A stretch of DNA of 22,742 nt from Rhodocyclaceae bacterium UBA2271 (GTDB taxonomy: Bacteria > Pseudomonadota > Gammaproteobacteria > Burkholderiales > Rhodocyclaceae): assembly GCA_002347405.1 (NCBI GenBank), contig DDXB01000013.1:1-22742 (forward strand), in the 5' to 3' direction. Of the stretch, positions 8,554-20,900 are shown piece after piece. How positions within the stretch are numbered: the stretch's first letter is position 1; each line of letters begins with the position of its first letter. Position numbers and translations under genes: made by a program. The notes below the pieces were generated by a model. That model made no database searches. It saw only the letters and a list, made by a program, of their open reading frames with translations, and had not been told where the DNA came from.

Positions 8554-10381
8554 GAGGATGCTTTCGCTGCCAGATGCCAGCTTGCCGACGAGGGCGGCAG
8601 GCGACCGGCAGCCAGGGCAGCGGCGTCAAGTTTGCTGGTGGCAAACAGCAGCTTGCCGGATTCGGGCGTCGTAGTGAGCGGTTGTTCACCGAAATTGGCG
8701 ACGAGCGACAACAGGCTGCCATCGCCAAGCTGCCAGCGCACGGCCAGCGCACGCTCCGACAGGAGCTTGAGTTGTGGTGAACCATTGTTCATGCCGGCGA
8801 GCCGTGGGGCAATCCACTCGCGCCGCAGCGCAAGCAAGCGGCGGTGCAGTTTCAGGGTGGCGCGATGCGGTTCGCGTTCAATGGCCTTCCAGTCGAGCAC
8901 GCAGGTGGCGAAGGTGGCGAGCGCATTGGGATCGGGGATGCGTTCGCGCGCAGCGGGATCGGCGAAGCGCTTGAATTGCGCAAACTCGCGCCGCCGTCCT
9001 TCGGTAACCAGGCGGGCCAGTTCGGGGCCGAAGTCGCAGAAGAACAGGAAGGGCTGCTCTGCAGCGAATTCCTCGCCCATGAACAGCATCGGCGGTTGCG
9101 GTGCCAGCAGCAGTATGGCGGTGACGACCTCCATGGCTTCAGGCGTCGCGAGGTGACAGAGCCGTTCGCCGAAGGCGCGGTTGCCGATCTGGTCGTGGGT
9201 TTGCAGGAAGTCGACGAAGGCGGCAGGCGGCAGGTGGCTGCTCGGCTCGCCGCGCAACTCGCCATTGCGGAAGGGGGATGGGTCGTTCTGGAAGGCGAAG
9301 CCGCTGCTCAGGCAACGGCCGAGCATCTGCACCGGCGCCTTGGCGTAATCGGCGTAGTAGCCATCGGTTTCACCACTGGCAAGAACGTGCAGGGCGTGGT
9401 GGATGTCGTCGTTCCACTGCGCTGTGCCGTACCGCCAGCGCCGACTTTCGTCACGGCTCAGGTAATGCGCTGCATTGTGGTCGTTTTCCAGCACGATGTG
9501 CACCTGGCGCTCGCGGCCGGGACCGTTGCGCACGGCGGCACCCAGTTCCTCGACGATGTCGGGCGAACTGTCATCACAGATCGCGTGAATCGCATCGAGG
9601 CGCAGGCCGTCGAGGTGGAATTCCTCGATCCAGTAGAGGGCGTTGTGGATGAAGAAATCGCGCACCGTGCGACTGCCGGGACCGTCGAAATTGATGGCGG
9701 CGCCCCAGGGCGTGGCATGGCGCGGATTGAAAAAATCCGGGGCGTAGGCGTGCAGGTAATTGCCTTCCGGCCCGAAGTGGTTGTAGACCACATCGAGCAG
9801 CACCATCAGGCCGCGCTGGTGGGCAGCGGCGATGAGGCGCTTGAAGTCTTCCGGTTTTCCGTAAGCAGTGTCCGGCGCGAAAGGCAACACGCCGTCGTAA
9901 CCCCAGTTATGGAGACCGGGAAAATCCGCCACTGGCATGATTTCCAGTGCGGTCACGCCCAGGTCGGCCAGGTAATCAAGTCGTTCGATGACGCCGGCGA
10001 AATTGCCAGCCGGCGTGAAGCTGCCGATATGCAATTCATAGATCACCGCCTCTTCCCAGGGGCGACCGCGCCAGTTATCGTCTGGCCAGTCGAAGGCGGC
10101 CGGGTCGACGACCTCCGAAGGGCCGTGTACATCCTCGGGGTTGCGCCGTGAGGCCGGGTCGGGTACCAGCAATCCATCGGGCAGCCGGAACCGGTAGCGG
10201 CTGCCGGCATGGGCGGTCGCTACCGTCAGTTCGAAGCGGCCGCCACCGACGGCTGCCATGGGTAGTTCCTGCTGCTCATCGAGTTGCAATTTGACGTCTG
10301 CGACGCCGGGCGCCCAGAGGCGGAAACACACTCCGCCGCCATCAAGCAGTGCAGCGCCGAAGGGCATGACGTGGTGGCGTT

Positions 10382-10385
<4 letters not shown>
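8550..10385 (-). CDS. treZ: Maltooligosyltrehalose trehalohydrolase
   Basis: TreZ cuts free trehalose from the maltooligosyltrehalose made by TreY. At 611 residues it is of normal length. An N-terminal CBM48-like beta domain (about 8-95, starting FGAALLDGGGVCFRLWAP) precedes the GH13 barrel. The barrel shows YELHIGSFT (116-124), LDVVYNHFGPEGNY (197-210), nucleophile D264 in GLRLDAIHAI, acid/base E300 in IVLEND, and D398 in THDQIGNR. A C-terminal beta domain follows from about 540. Start ATG at 10385 overlaps the glgX stop by 4 bp, and the stop overlaps the next ATG by 4 bp, so translation is probably coupled on both sides. The upstream ribosome site is weak (GGAAA, 7 nt away), which fits coupling. 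TreZ lies directly before the gene for its partner TreY, as usual for this two-step pathway. It has no signal peptide, so it is cytoplasmic. Confidence 0.96.
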
Positions 10386-12514
<2,129 letters not shown>

Positions 12515-12524
12515 GATGTCTTTG

Positions 12525-13748
12525 CTATATGCGGTAACGTGTTACGTCAGGAACGTCCGGCCCCTTGGGTACTACCACAACACCACCCTCGCTGACTGGG
12601 TAGCGGGCACGATCCGCCGCCGCATCGAAACCGATGCGGCTGTTCGCCGCGATCTCGTTGCAGCGGTCGATGATGACGCGCTTGAGGCGCGTGCCGCGAC
12701 GGATCACGGCGTAATCCATGATGATGCAGTCATCGATCTCGACATCTTCTTCGACGATCACCTCGCGCCGCAGGATGGAGTTGTGGATGCGCGCACCCTT
12801 GACCAGCGAGCCGGCGCCAATAACGCTGTTTTCGATTACGCCCGAGGCGATGCGTGGCGCAGGGCCCTGATAATTGCTCGAATTGATGAACCACTGCGGG
12901 TTGAAGAGATCGAAGCGCGGCTTGGCGCCCAGGACGTCGCAGTTGGCGGCGTAATAGGCATCGAGGGTGCCGACGTCACGCCAGTAGCCCTGCTCCTCAT
13001 AACCGGAAATGCCTGGAATGCGGTTGTCGGCGAAGTTGTAGGCGAAGACCTGGTGCGTATGGATCAGTCGCGGCAGGATGTGCTGGCCGAAATCGTGCTC
13101 TTCACGTGCTTTGGCTTCGCGCAAGGCGGTCAGCAGGACCTCGGTGTCGAACAGATAATTGCCCATCGAACCGAAGGCGCGAGTCGGGTCGCCAGGCATG
13201 GACGGCGGATTGTTAGGTTTTTCCAGGAAGGCGCGAATGCGCCCCTGCCGGTCGGTGTCGATGATGCCGAAAGCCGGGGCGGCGGCCAGCGGAACGGGAA
13301 TCGCCGCCACCGATACCTGGGCCGCGTTCTGGCGGTGGAAGTCGATCATCTGCCGTACGTCCATGCGGTAGATATGATCGGCGCCAAACACCGCAACCAT
13401 GTCGGGTGCATGACGCTCGATCAGGTTGATGTTCTGGAAAATGGCGTCGGAGGTGCCCTGAAACCATTCCGCGCCCTCGCGCATCTGCGGCGGCACGACG
13501 GTGATGAATTGGCCGGGATAGGTGTGGGAATGCCCCCAGGCTCTGTTCGCATGTTCAATCAGCGACTGTGACTTGTACTGCACCAGCAGGTAGATGCCGC
13601 GGATTTCCGAATTCACCAGATTGCTGAGGACGAAGTCGGCGACCCGGTAACGGCTGCCGAAGGGTACGGCCGGCTTGGATCTTTCCGCCGTCAGGGGATG
13701 CAAACGGGAACCTTGACCACCAGCCAGCACCATCGCGAGCACTTTCAT
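12525..13748 (-). CDS. glgC: Glucose-1-phosphate adenylyltransferase (ADP-glucose pyrophosphorylase)
   Basis: GlgC makes ADP-glucose and pyrophosphate from ATP and glucose 1-phosphate, the committed step of bacterial glycogen synthesis. The 407 residues show the nucleotidyltransferase signature LAGGQGSRLHPLT (8-20), KPAVPFG (25-31), the GADHIY metal/base-binding motif (122-127) and the sugar-phosphate motif FLEKP (174-178). A left-handed beta-helix of hexapeptide repeats starts near 290 (GVIENSVIG, GSLVKGARI, NSILRREVIVEEDVEI). Length is slightly shorter than the E. coli enzyme. Start ATG at 13748 follows a strong GAGGAG (13756-13762) with 7 nt spacing, 22 bp after the stop of the second treS copy. 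The product needs GlgA or GlgM, neither of which is in this window. The family is usually allosterically controlled by glycolytic metabolites, but the effector cannot be read from this sequence. Confidence 0.97.
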   Translation of the reverse strand: MKVLAMVLAGGQGSRLHPLTAERSKPAVPFGSRYRVADFVLSNLVNSEIRGIYLLVQYKSQSLIEHANRAWGHSHTYPGQFITVVPPQMREGAEWFQGTSDAIFQNINLIERHAPDMVAVFGADHIYRMDVRQMIDFHRQNAAQVSVAAIPVPLAAAPAFGIIDTDRQGRIRAFLEKPNNPPSMPGDPTRAFGSMGNYLFDTEVLLTALREAKAREEHDFGQHILPRLIHTHQVFAYNFADNRIPGISGYEEQGYWRDVGTLDAYYAANCDVLGAKPRFDLFNPQWFINSSNYQGPAPRIASGVIENSVIGAGSLVKGARIHNSILRREVIVEEDVEIDDCIIMDYAVIRRGTRLKRVIIDRCNEIAANSRIGFDAAADRARYPVSEGGVVVVPKGPDVPDVTRYRI

Positions 13749-13755
13749 GATGTTT

Positions 13756-13762
13756 CTCCTCT
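13756..13762 (-). promoter_or_regulatory. Strong ribosome binding site of glgC
   Basis: AGAGGAG on the minus strand lies 7 nt before the glgC ATG, in the 22 bp gap after the second treS copy. It is the most canonical ribosome site in the window, so glgC may be translated more strongly than glgX, which has only a weak site. Confidence 0.7.
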
Positions 13763-13770
13763 AAGTGACA

Positions 13771-16700
13771 TCATGCCTGTTCATGATGGTCGAGTGCTCT
13801 CAGCAGGCTGTAGAGCGGTATGGAAAGCCAATCGGGTCGATTGTCCATTTCGTAGCGTAGTTCATAGAGCGCCTTGTCAATGACAAAATACTCGATCAGG
13901 CGTTGTGCTGCAGCCTGGTCGGCCGGCCAGGATGGACAACCCCGAATGGTCTCCTGATAGCCCTTGAGGAATGCCGCGCCGGTCTCTGTCTCCCAGGTTT
14001 GCACCAGGGGGCCGAAGCGGTGGCGATCGGCCGGGCGTTCGATGGTAGCCCGATTGGTTGCTACTGCGGCGACGTAACTGAAGGAGCGCAGCATGCCGGC
14101 AATATCGCGCAGCGGTGAATGCTTCATGCGCCGTTCGGCAAGTGGCCTGGCTGGTTCGCCTTCGAAGTCGGTAATGATGAAGTCATTATCGACGAGCAGC
14201 ACCTGGCCGAGATGGTAGTCGCCGTGATAGCGCATCTTGGCGGCCTCGATGCCTGTCAGAGCCGCCACGGAAATGCGATCGAGAACGTACGGACGCATGG
14301 CTAGCAGATGGTCGCTGGCGCTGCGTACTTCGGCCGGCAGGCCATCGCGGTGCTGCTCCAGTTTGTCCAGTGTGGCGACTGCTTCGGCCTGGAGCTGGGT
14401 AGACCAGAGCGAGATGTCCTCCCGCGTGATTGGTTCGGGCTCGAAGGCATCGTTGCCAGTGCTGCGGCAAAAAGCCTGGTGCAGTTCGCCAGTGCGGCGG
14501 CCGAGGACGGCGATCAGGGCGAGGAAGAAGCCGTGGGGGTTGCCGACGCTTTCCTTCGGTTGCGTTACAGCCTCGGACATCTGCTCAGCCAGGTAGCGGT
14601 CGAGATAGTCAACGGCGAAGTTCCAGCCGGTGCCCTGGTTTTCCACATATGACTGCAGCAGCGCCAGGGTCAGCGTCTGGCCGTCAGCACGTTGGAATTC
14701 CACGGAGCCGGCAACGGGAACGATATGTTTGAAGGGAGACTCTTCGGTGAGGAAGCGGCCGACCTCAACCTCGGGGTTCGCCCCGGTCTGCAAGCGGCGG
14801 TAGCCCTTGAGGAACAGCCGGTTGCCGAAGTAGACGGCGGTATTGCTCTGTTCCAGTGCCGGGTGGCGCACCTGCTCCTTGATGCCCTCAGCCAGCTCAT
14901 TGAATACCGCGTAGGAACGGAATTCGACGCGGCCCTTGCCAAAGGGAACATCGAGGTTCTGGCCGATGCCTTGAACCAGCGCACGACAGAAGCGATCATC
15001 CCCGAAGGCGCCGTAAAGCAGGCCGGTGCGTCCCTTTTGTCTTACCCTTGCCAGCGTCCACGGTGCCAGTGTCAGGAGCCTTTCCTCGCCGACCTCTTCA
15101 TCCCAACAGATCGCCAACGGCAGGAAATAGATCTGTGGCGAGAGGTCGGCGCAATGCACCTCGATGATGGTCATCAGCCAGCTGCCCTCGGTAGTATTCC
15201 ACTCGCCCTGTTCCATGATTTCTATGTGGGTGATGGTATGCCCTTTGGCGGCAAACCAGCGTTTCGTGGCGAGATATGGCGCCAGCACCATGTGCTGGAA
15301 TTTGTCCTGCGTGGTGGCGCTAATGGCGCGGCGCACGGTCGAGGCGTTGGCCCGGCCGCCCGAGAAAGTCAGCCAGCCTTCGGTGAGAACCAGTACCGGC
15401 AGCTCGGGACGCGCCAGGCGCTCTTCGTGCCAGTAGGGTACTTCGGCATCGGTGGACAGACGGAAGCTGTAGGTGCCGTAGCCCTTGAGCGTCAGCAGGT
15501 AGGGTAAGTCGCCGACGGGTGGGAAGGCGGCACGCCCGATCAGTTCGACCGGTACCCGGCCCTTGAAGGATGAGATATCCAGTTCGACCGGCTGCGCCGT
15601 GCGCGAGAGATTCACCACGCAGAGAATGATTTCATTTTCCCACTCGCGCACATAGGCGAGAATCTTGCGATTGCCGGGTTCGAGAAATTTGATGCTGCCA
15701 CGCCCGAAGGCCTTGTAATTCTTGCGCACCGCAATCAGGCGCTTGGTCCAGTTCAGCAGTGACGAGGGATTCCGTGCCTGGGCCTCGACATTGATCGCCT
15801 CGTAGCCGTAGATCGGGTCCATGTTGGGCGGCAGGTAGAGCCGCTGCGGGTCGGCCTTGGAAAAGCCGGCATTGCGGTCGGGGCTCCATTGCATCGGCGT
15901 GCGTACTCCGTTGCGGTCACCAAGATAAATATTGTCGCCCATGCCGATCTCGTCGCCATAGTAAAGAATCGGCGAACCCGGCATGGTCATGAGCATGAAG
16001 GTGAGCAACTCGACCTTTTCGCGGTTGTTGTCCATCAACGGTGCCAGACGGCGGCGGATGCCGACATTCACGCGCATGCGCGGGTCGCCGGCGTACATCT
16101 GGTACATGTAGTCGCGCTCCCGGCTGGTGACCATTTCCAAAGTCAGTTCGTCGTGGTTGCGCAGGAAAATCGCCCACTGGCAGGTGTCGGGGATGTCCGG
16201 CGTCTGGCGCAGGATGTCGACGATGGGGTGGCGATCTTCCTGCGCCACGGCCATGAACATGCGCGGCATCAGGGGGAAGTTGTAAGCCACATGGCACTCA
16301 TCGCCGTCACCGAAATATTCGCGCACGTCTTCCGGCCACTGGTTGGCTTCCGCCAGCAGCATGCGGTTCTTGTAGCGGGCGTCGATGACGGCGCGCATCT
16401 GCCTGATGACCGCGTGCGTTTCAGGCAGATTTTCGTTGCTGGTGCCTTCGCTGACACACAAATAGGGAATCGCGTCCAGGCGCAAACCATCCGCGCCACA
16501 ATCGAGCCAGAAGCGCATGACGCGGATCACCGCTTTAACTACCTCCGGATTGTTGTGGTTCAGATCTGGCTGGTGGGAAAAGAAGCGGTGCCAATAGTAG
16601 GCTTGCGCGACCTCGTCCCAGGCCCAGTTGGATTTCTCGGTATCCGTAAAGATGATGCGCGTTTCCGGAAATTTCTTGTCGCTGTCGCTCCAGACGTAGA

Positions 16701-17139
16701 AATCCCGCTTCTTCGAGCCGGGTGGCGCGCGCCGGGCCGCCTGGAACCACGGGTGCTGGTCCGAGGTGTGGTTGATGACCAGTTCGGTGATGACACGCAG
16801 GCCGCGACGATGCGCTTCGCGGATGAAATTGCGCACGTCGGCGCGCGTGCCATAGTCCGGATGCACGTTGCGGTAGTCGGCGATGTCGTAGCCGTCATCC
16901 TTGAAGGGCGACGGATAGAAAGGCAGCAGCCAAAGGGTATTGACGCCGAGGTCCTGCAGATAGTCGAGCTTTTCGGTAAGTCCCCGGAAATCTCCCATGC
17001 CGTTGCCGTCGCTGTCGAAGAAGGCCTTGACATGCAATTCATAAATGATGGCGTCCTTGTACCAGAGGGGATCGTTTTCCCAGTCCGTGCCGGCGCCAGA
17101 CGCACCATTCTGCTGTTTTTTGTCGGTACTGGGCATCAC
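13771..17139 (-). CDS. Trehalose synthase / maltokinase fusion, second copy
   Basis: A 1122-residue cytoplasmic protein combining TreS (GH13, about 20-565) and a maltokinase with an aminoglycoside-phosphotransferase fold (about 610-1120). TreS interconverts maltose and trehalose; the kinase makes maltose 1-phosphate for GlgE. TreS landmarks: YELHVKAFFDSDGNGMGDF (33-51), VINHTSDQHPWF (121-132), nucleophile D222 in GLRLDAIPYL, E264 in LLAEANQWPE, D330 in FLRNHDE. Kinase landmarks: RWFAAKG (627-633), catalytic D974 in HGDYHLGQ, and the metal-binding DFEGEP (991-996). The start is a tandem GTG-ATG at 17139/17136 with CGGAG 6 nt before the GTG. A 118 bp gap after the CmpX-like gene precedes it, where an internal promoter could sit. 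It is paralogous to the copy at 17962-21303, identical at 76 of 100 aligned residues for positions 101-200 by hand count. No catalytic residue is lost, so both activities are expected. Confidence 0.95.
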   Translation of the reverse strand: MMPSTDKKQQNGASGAGTDWENDPLWYKDAIIYELHVKAFFDSDGNGMGDFRGLTEKLDYLQDLGVNTLWLLPFYPSPFKDDGYDIADYRNVHPDYGTRADVRNFIREAHRRGLRVITELVINHTSDQHPWFQAARRAPPGSKKRDFYVWSDSDKKFPETRIIFTDTEKSNWAWDEVAQAYYWHRFFSHQPDLNHNNPEVVKAVIRVMRFWLDCGADGLRLDAIPYLCVSEGTSNENLPETHAVIRQMRAVIDARYKNRMLLAEANQWPEDVREYFGDGDECHVAYNFPLMPRMFMAVAQEDRHPIVDILRQTPDIPDTCQWAIFLRNHDELTLEMVTSRERDYMYQMYAGDPRMRVNVGIRRRLAPLMDNNREKVELLTFMLMTMPGSPILYYGDEIGMGDNIYLGDRNGVRTPMQWSPDRNAGFSKADPQRLYLPPNMDPIYGYEAINVEAQARNPSSLLNWTKRLIAVRKNYKAFGRGSIKFLEPGNRKILAYVREWENEIILCVVNLSRTAQPVELDISSFKGRVPVELIGRAAFPPVGDLPYLLTLKGYGTYSFRLSTDAEVPYWHEERLARPELPVLVLTEGWLTFSGGRANASTVRRAISATTQDKFQHMVLAPYLATKRWFAAKGHTITHIEIMEQGEWNTTEGSWLMTIIEVHCADLSPQIYFLPLAICWDEEVGEERLLTLAPWTLARVRQKGRTGLLYGAFGDDRFCRALVQGIGQNLDVPFGKGRVEFRSYAVFNELAEGIKEQVRHPALEQSNTAVYFGNRLFLKGYRRLQTGANPEVEVGRFLTEESPFKHIVPVAGSVEFQRADGQTLTLALLQSYVENQGTGWNFAVDYLDRYLAEQMSEAVTQPKESVGNPHGFFLALIAVLGRRTGELHQAFCRSTGNDAFEPEPITREDISLWSTQLQAEAVATLDKLEQHRDGLPAEVRSASDHLLAMRPYVLDRISVAALTGIEAAKMRYHGDYHLGQVLLVDNDFIITDFEGEPARPLAERRMKHSPLRDIAGMLRSFSYVAAVATNRATIERPADRHRFGPLVQTWETETGAAFLKGYQETIRGCPSWPADQAAAQRLIEYFVIDKALYELRYEMDNRPDWLSIPLYSLLRALDHHEQA

Positions 17140-17257
17140 GGTCGACTCCGGATAGGGTCACGGTCGCGCGCGGCGTCTATGCATGCTGTGCGCGGCGGCG
17201 GATCGCGAGGTTGATCCGGCGTATACATGTTCTGCATTGCGGCCTCGATTTTCGCTG
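17140..17257 (-). promoter_or_regulatory. Largest noncoding gap, possible internal promoter before the second treS copy
   Basis: These 118 bp hold no open frame worth calling. They contain a small inverted repeat, GGATC with an 8 nt loop then GATCC (minus strand), a TGTATAC that could serve as a poor -10 element, and the CGGAG ribosome site at 17146-17150. No clear -35 box is visible, and the short stem lacks a U-tract, so it is not a good terminator. The gap is several times larger than any other in the cluster, which is the main reason to suspect a regulatory role. Confidence 0.3.
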
Positions 17258-17941
17258 TCAGGGCTTGCGATCGACATGGTCTTGCGGAAACCAGCGGTTG
17301 AGCAAGGTTGCCGCGTGACGGCGGGCGCCGAGGCCGAAGGCCAGCGCGGCGGCGAATACCAGGCCGGCCAGCAGGATCAGGAAAGTCTGCTGAATCAGAC
17401 CGCCGCTGATATCCAGATGATCGATCGCCAGCAACAGGACGAATGTCAGCACCGCGTAGCGCGCCACGCGTCCGAGCAACTCGCCATCACTGATGGCGGC
17501 GCTGCGGCAATAACTCTCTACCGTGGTGCCGACGAAGCGCGCGAAGTAGCTGCCGAACACGATGACCAGCAAAGCCACCAGAAGCTTGGGCGCGAACAGC
17601 AGCAACTTGCTCAGCAGATCGGTGACCTGCGTCAGGCCCAGACTGTTGAAGGCAATGATCAGGGCAAGCAGCAGCGCGATTGCATAAGCGATCCAGCCGA
17701 CCATTTCGGTGGTGTCACGTTCGCTGCCACCCTGCTGCAAAAACCCGTCGATGCCGGAGCGTTCGGTCAGTATGTTGAAATTGAGCGCGCGCAAGGCCTT
17801 GACGACGCCGTAGCGAACGAGCTTGGCCAGCAACCAGCCGACGATCAGTACGCCGACGGCGATCGCCAGGCGAGGCATGTAGCTACCGACTTGATTCAAA
17901 AACGCTTGCACAGGTACCAGCAGGACGTTGATTTCATTCAT
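17258..17941 (-). CDS. CmpX-like membrane protein with mechanosensitive-channel-type TM-helix repeats
   Basis: A 227-residue inner-membrane protein with about five hydrophobic helices (near 22-42, 80-101, 115-135, 158-176 and 182-204). It has two copies of the conserved TM-helix repeat (PF05552 type): PRLAIAVGVLIVGWLLAKLV (23-42) and PKLLVALLVIVFGSYFARFV (118-137). The segment AFGLGARRHAATLL (201-214) resembles the AFGLGG end of the MscS pore helix, but there is no downstream MscS beta domain, so gating behaviour is uncertain. It resembles the CmpX family linked in Pseudomonas to envelope stress. It lies between two trehalose synthase-kinase genes: 20 bp after the first one, with a strong AAGGGAG (17949-17955) 7 nt before the ATG. 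This setting suggests membrane-tension or osmotic sensing tied to trehalose turnover, which is inference. It could instead be a structural membrane protein. Confidence 0.85.
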   Translation of the reverse strand: MNEINVLLVPVQAFLNQVGSYMPRLAIAVGVLIVGWLLAKLVRYGVVKALRALNFNILTERSGIDGFLQQGGSERDTTEMVGWIAYAIALLLALIIAFNSLGLTQVTDLLSKLLLFAPKLLVALLVIVFGSYFARFVGTTVESYCRSAAISDGELLGRVARYAVLTFVLLLAIDHLDISGGLIQQTFLILLAGLVFAAALAFGLGARRHAATLLNRWFPQDHVDRKP

Positions 17942-17948
17942 GGCAGAT

Positions 17949-17955
17949 CTCCCTT
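17949..17955 (-). promoter_or_regulatory. Ribosome binding site of the CmpX-like gene
   Basis: AAGGGAG on the minus strand is 7 nt before the ATG at 17939-17941, in the 20 bp gap after the first treS copy. It fixes the start and suggests efficient translation of the membrane protein. Confidence 0.65.
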
Positions 17956-17961
17956 GGCTTG

Positions 17962-20900
17962 CTATGAGACGCCGGCCAGCGCGGCAATTCCCTCGAGGGG
18001 AACGCCGATCCAGTCGGGTCGGTTGTCCATTTCGTAACGCAGTTCGTAAAAGGCCTTCTCCAGCTCGAACAGGTCAATGAGGCTTTTCGCCGCCTCGAAT
18101 TCCGCAGCGTCGGCATACAGGCCGCCATCCACGGCAACCTGACCGTAGGTTTGCAGAAAGCCTTCGCGCATGCTGTTCTCCCATTGGCGCGCCGAGATTG
18201 CCAGCCGTTCGAGGTCGGCTCCGGTTGCGGCACTCTGGTGCAAAGCAGCGTGGCGTGCGTAGTCGAACGAGCGCAACATGCCGGCAACATCGCGCAATGC
18301 ACTGTGCTTGGCGCGACGCTCTGCAAACGTGCGTTGCGGCTCGCCTTCGAAATCAATCAGCAGGAAATCATCATGGCAAATCAGCACCTGACCGAGGTGA
18401 AGATCGCCATGCAGGCGCGTCTTCACACCCGGAGGCGGCGAATGCGCGGCCCGCTTGATGGCCGTGACCAGCGCAGGAAGCGCTTCGATAATCCGCGCCC
18501 CCAGTTCGGCCAGCGGCTTTTCCCAGGCCGTTGCGCGTTGCGCCATTGACTCCAGCGTATCGCGGCACTCACCTTCCACGGTAGCGACCCAACTTGTCAG
18601 ATCAAGGGGCTGAATCGGTTCGGGGTCGAATGCCGGATCGCCGGTGGTGCGCGCCAGGGCGATATGGAGCTCGGCAATTCGGCGTGCCAGTGCCTGCATG
18701 CGCTCGACCAGTGGCCCGGCATCATCGTGGGTTTCGTCGCCAATGATGCTGCTGGAATCCAGCAGGCGGGCGAATTGGCCAACCGTATGGCTCCATGCGT
18801 CACCCTGGTTGGTCACCTGTGCCTGCAACAATGCCAGGGTATATATCGCACCGTTTGCCGCGTGGAAGTCGACGCTGCCCGCGACCGGCACACAGTGCTT
18901 GAAACCGACCGCATCGGTAAGGAATCGTCCCATCTCGAGTTCGGGGCTGATGCCGTCGTGCAGGTGGCGGTAAGCTTTGAGGAAGAGCCGGTCGCCCAGC
19001 AGGCTGACCGAGTTGCTGCTGGCGGTCAATCGCGTCAGGGGCGTTGCGTCCTTGAGCATGCCACCGACGATCTTGACGAAGGAGTCGCTCGGTGAAAAGC
19101 GCAGCGTGCCGCCTTCCGCTTTCAGCTCACGCTTCGCGCCGATGGCATTGACCATGGCACGACAAAAAGCCTCGTCGGCCATGGCGTCGGCCAGCACGCC
19201 GGTATTGGCCTGCTGGCGCACCTTGGCGATCGCCACGGCTGAAAGCGCATGTGTTCTTTCGCTTTCCGATTCCTCAAGCGAGAGCGCCAGCGGGACGAAA
19301 TAGCGCGCCGGTTTGGCAGCCCCGTGGATATCCACCAGCGCCATGAGCCATTGTGTCTCGCCGGCCTGCAGCATGGAGTATTCGGCAATTGCCGCGTGTT
19401 GCAGCGGCTCGGTTTTTGCGGCGTACCAGCGTTGGCTCAACAGGAAGCGCGGCAGAATCTGATTTTCCAGTTGGGCGCGGGTCTTTTCCGCCATGGCGAT
19501 GCGCCAGGGCACGACACGGTTGCGAAAGAAGCTGTTCCATTCATCGAACAGCACCACTACCACCAGATCTTCGATCGGGGTGCGGCAGGTATGCCATTCC
19601 GGTGGCTCGGTGTCCAGCGAAAGCCTGAACCAGAAAAAGCCATAGGCCATCAGGGTCAGGAAATAGGGCTCTTTGCCAATCGGAGGAAAGGCGCTGCGCC
19701 CGGTCATTTCGACCGGAACGCGCCCCTTGTAGGCGCCCAGATCGAGTTCCACGGATTGGGCCACTCGACTCACGTTGGCGACGCAGAGGATGACTTCGCC
19801 CTGATACTCGCGCAGATAGGCCAGGATCTTCCGGTTGCCCGGGTGCATCATGGTCAAGCTGCCGCGCCCGAAAGCTTGTGTGGTTCCGCGAATCGCCAGC
19901 AGATGCCGGGTCCAGGACAGCAGCGACGAAGGTTCGCGGGCTTGCGCCTCAACATTGACCGCCTCGAAGCCATAGATCGGGTCCTGTATCGGCGGCAGGT
20001 AAAGGCGCTGCGGGTCGGCACGGGAAAAGCCTCCATTGCGGTCCGTGCTCCATTGCATCGGGGTGCGCACGCCATCGCGGTCGCCGAGAAAAATATTGTC
20101 GCCCATGCCTATTTCGTCGCCGTAGTACAGCACCGGAGTGCCAAGCATGGAGAGCAGCATGCTGTTCATCAGCTTGATGCGGTCGGGATTGTTTTCGAGC
20201 AACGGAGCGAGACGGCGGCGAATGCCGATATTGATCCGTGCGCGTGACTCGGCGGCATACATGTTGTACATGTAGTCGCGTTCTTTGCTGGTCACCATTT
20301 CCAGCGTCAACTCGTCGTGATTGCGCAGAAATACCGCCCACTGACAGTTCGCCGGAATGTCCGGCGTCTGGGCGAGGATCTCCACCACCGGATGGCGATC
20401 TTCCTGGGCGATGGCCATATACAGGCGTGGCATCAGGGGAAAGTGGTAGGCCATCTGGCATTCGTCACCGTCGCCGAAATACTCATGCACGTCTTCGGGC
20501 CACATGTTGGCCTCGGCCAGCAATAGGCGACCAGGATATTTCGCTTCCAGGCGGCGGCGTATCTCCTTGATGACATCGTGGGTCTCGCGCAGATTTTCGT
20601 TGCTGGTGCCGTCGCGCTCGATCAGGTAGGGAATCGCATCGAGCCGAAAACCATCCACGCCCATTTCCAGCCAGAACTCCATGGTGTTCAAGACCGCCTG
20701 CAATACCGCCGGATTGTCAAAGTTCAAGTCGGGCTGGTGGCTGAAAAAGCGGTGCCAGAAATACTGCTGCGCGACCTCGTCCCAGGTCCAGTTGGATTTC
20801 TCCGTGTCCGTGAAAATGATGCGCGTACCGGAATATTTCTTCGGGTCATCGCTCCAGACATAGAAGTTGCGCTCCGGCGAATCCTTCGGCGCGCTGCGCG

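Noticed and set aside
8844..10151. Plus-strand open frame of about 435 codons opposite treZ
   Set aside because: It mirrors treZ and has no family features or credible ribosome site; the same holds for open frames opposite clc, glgX and both treS copies.
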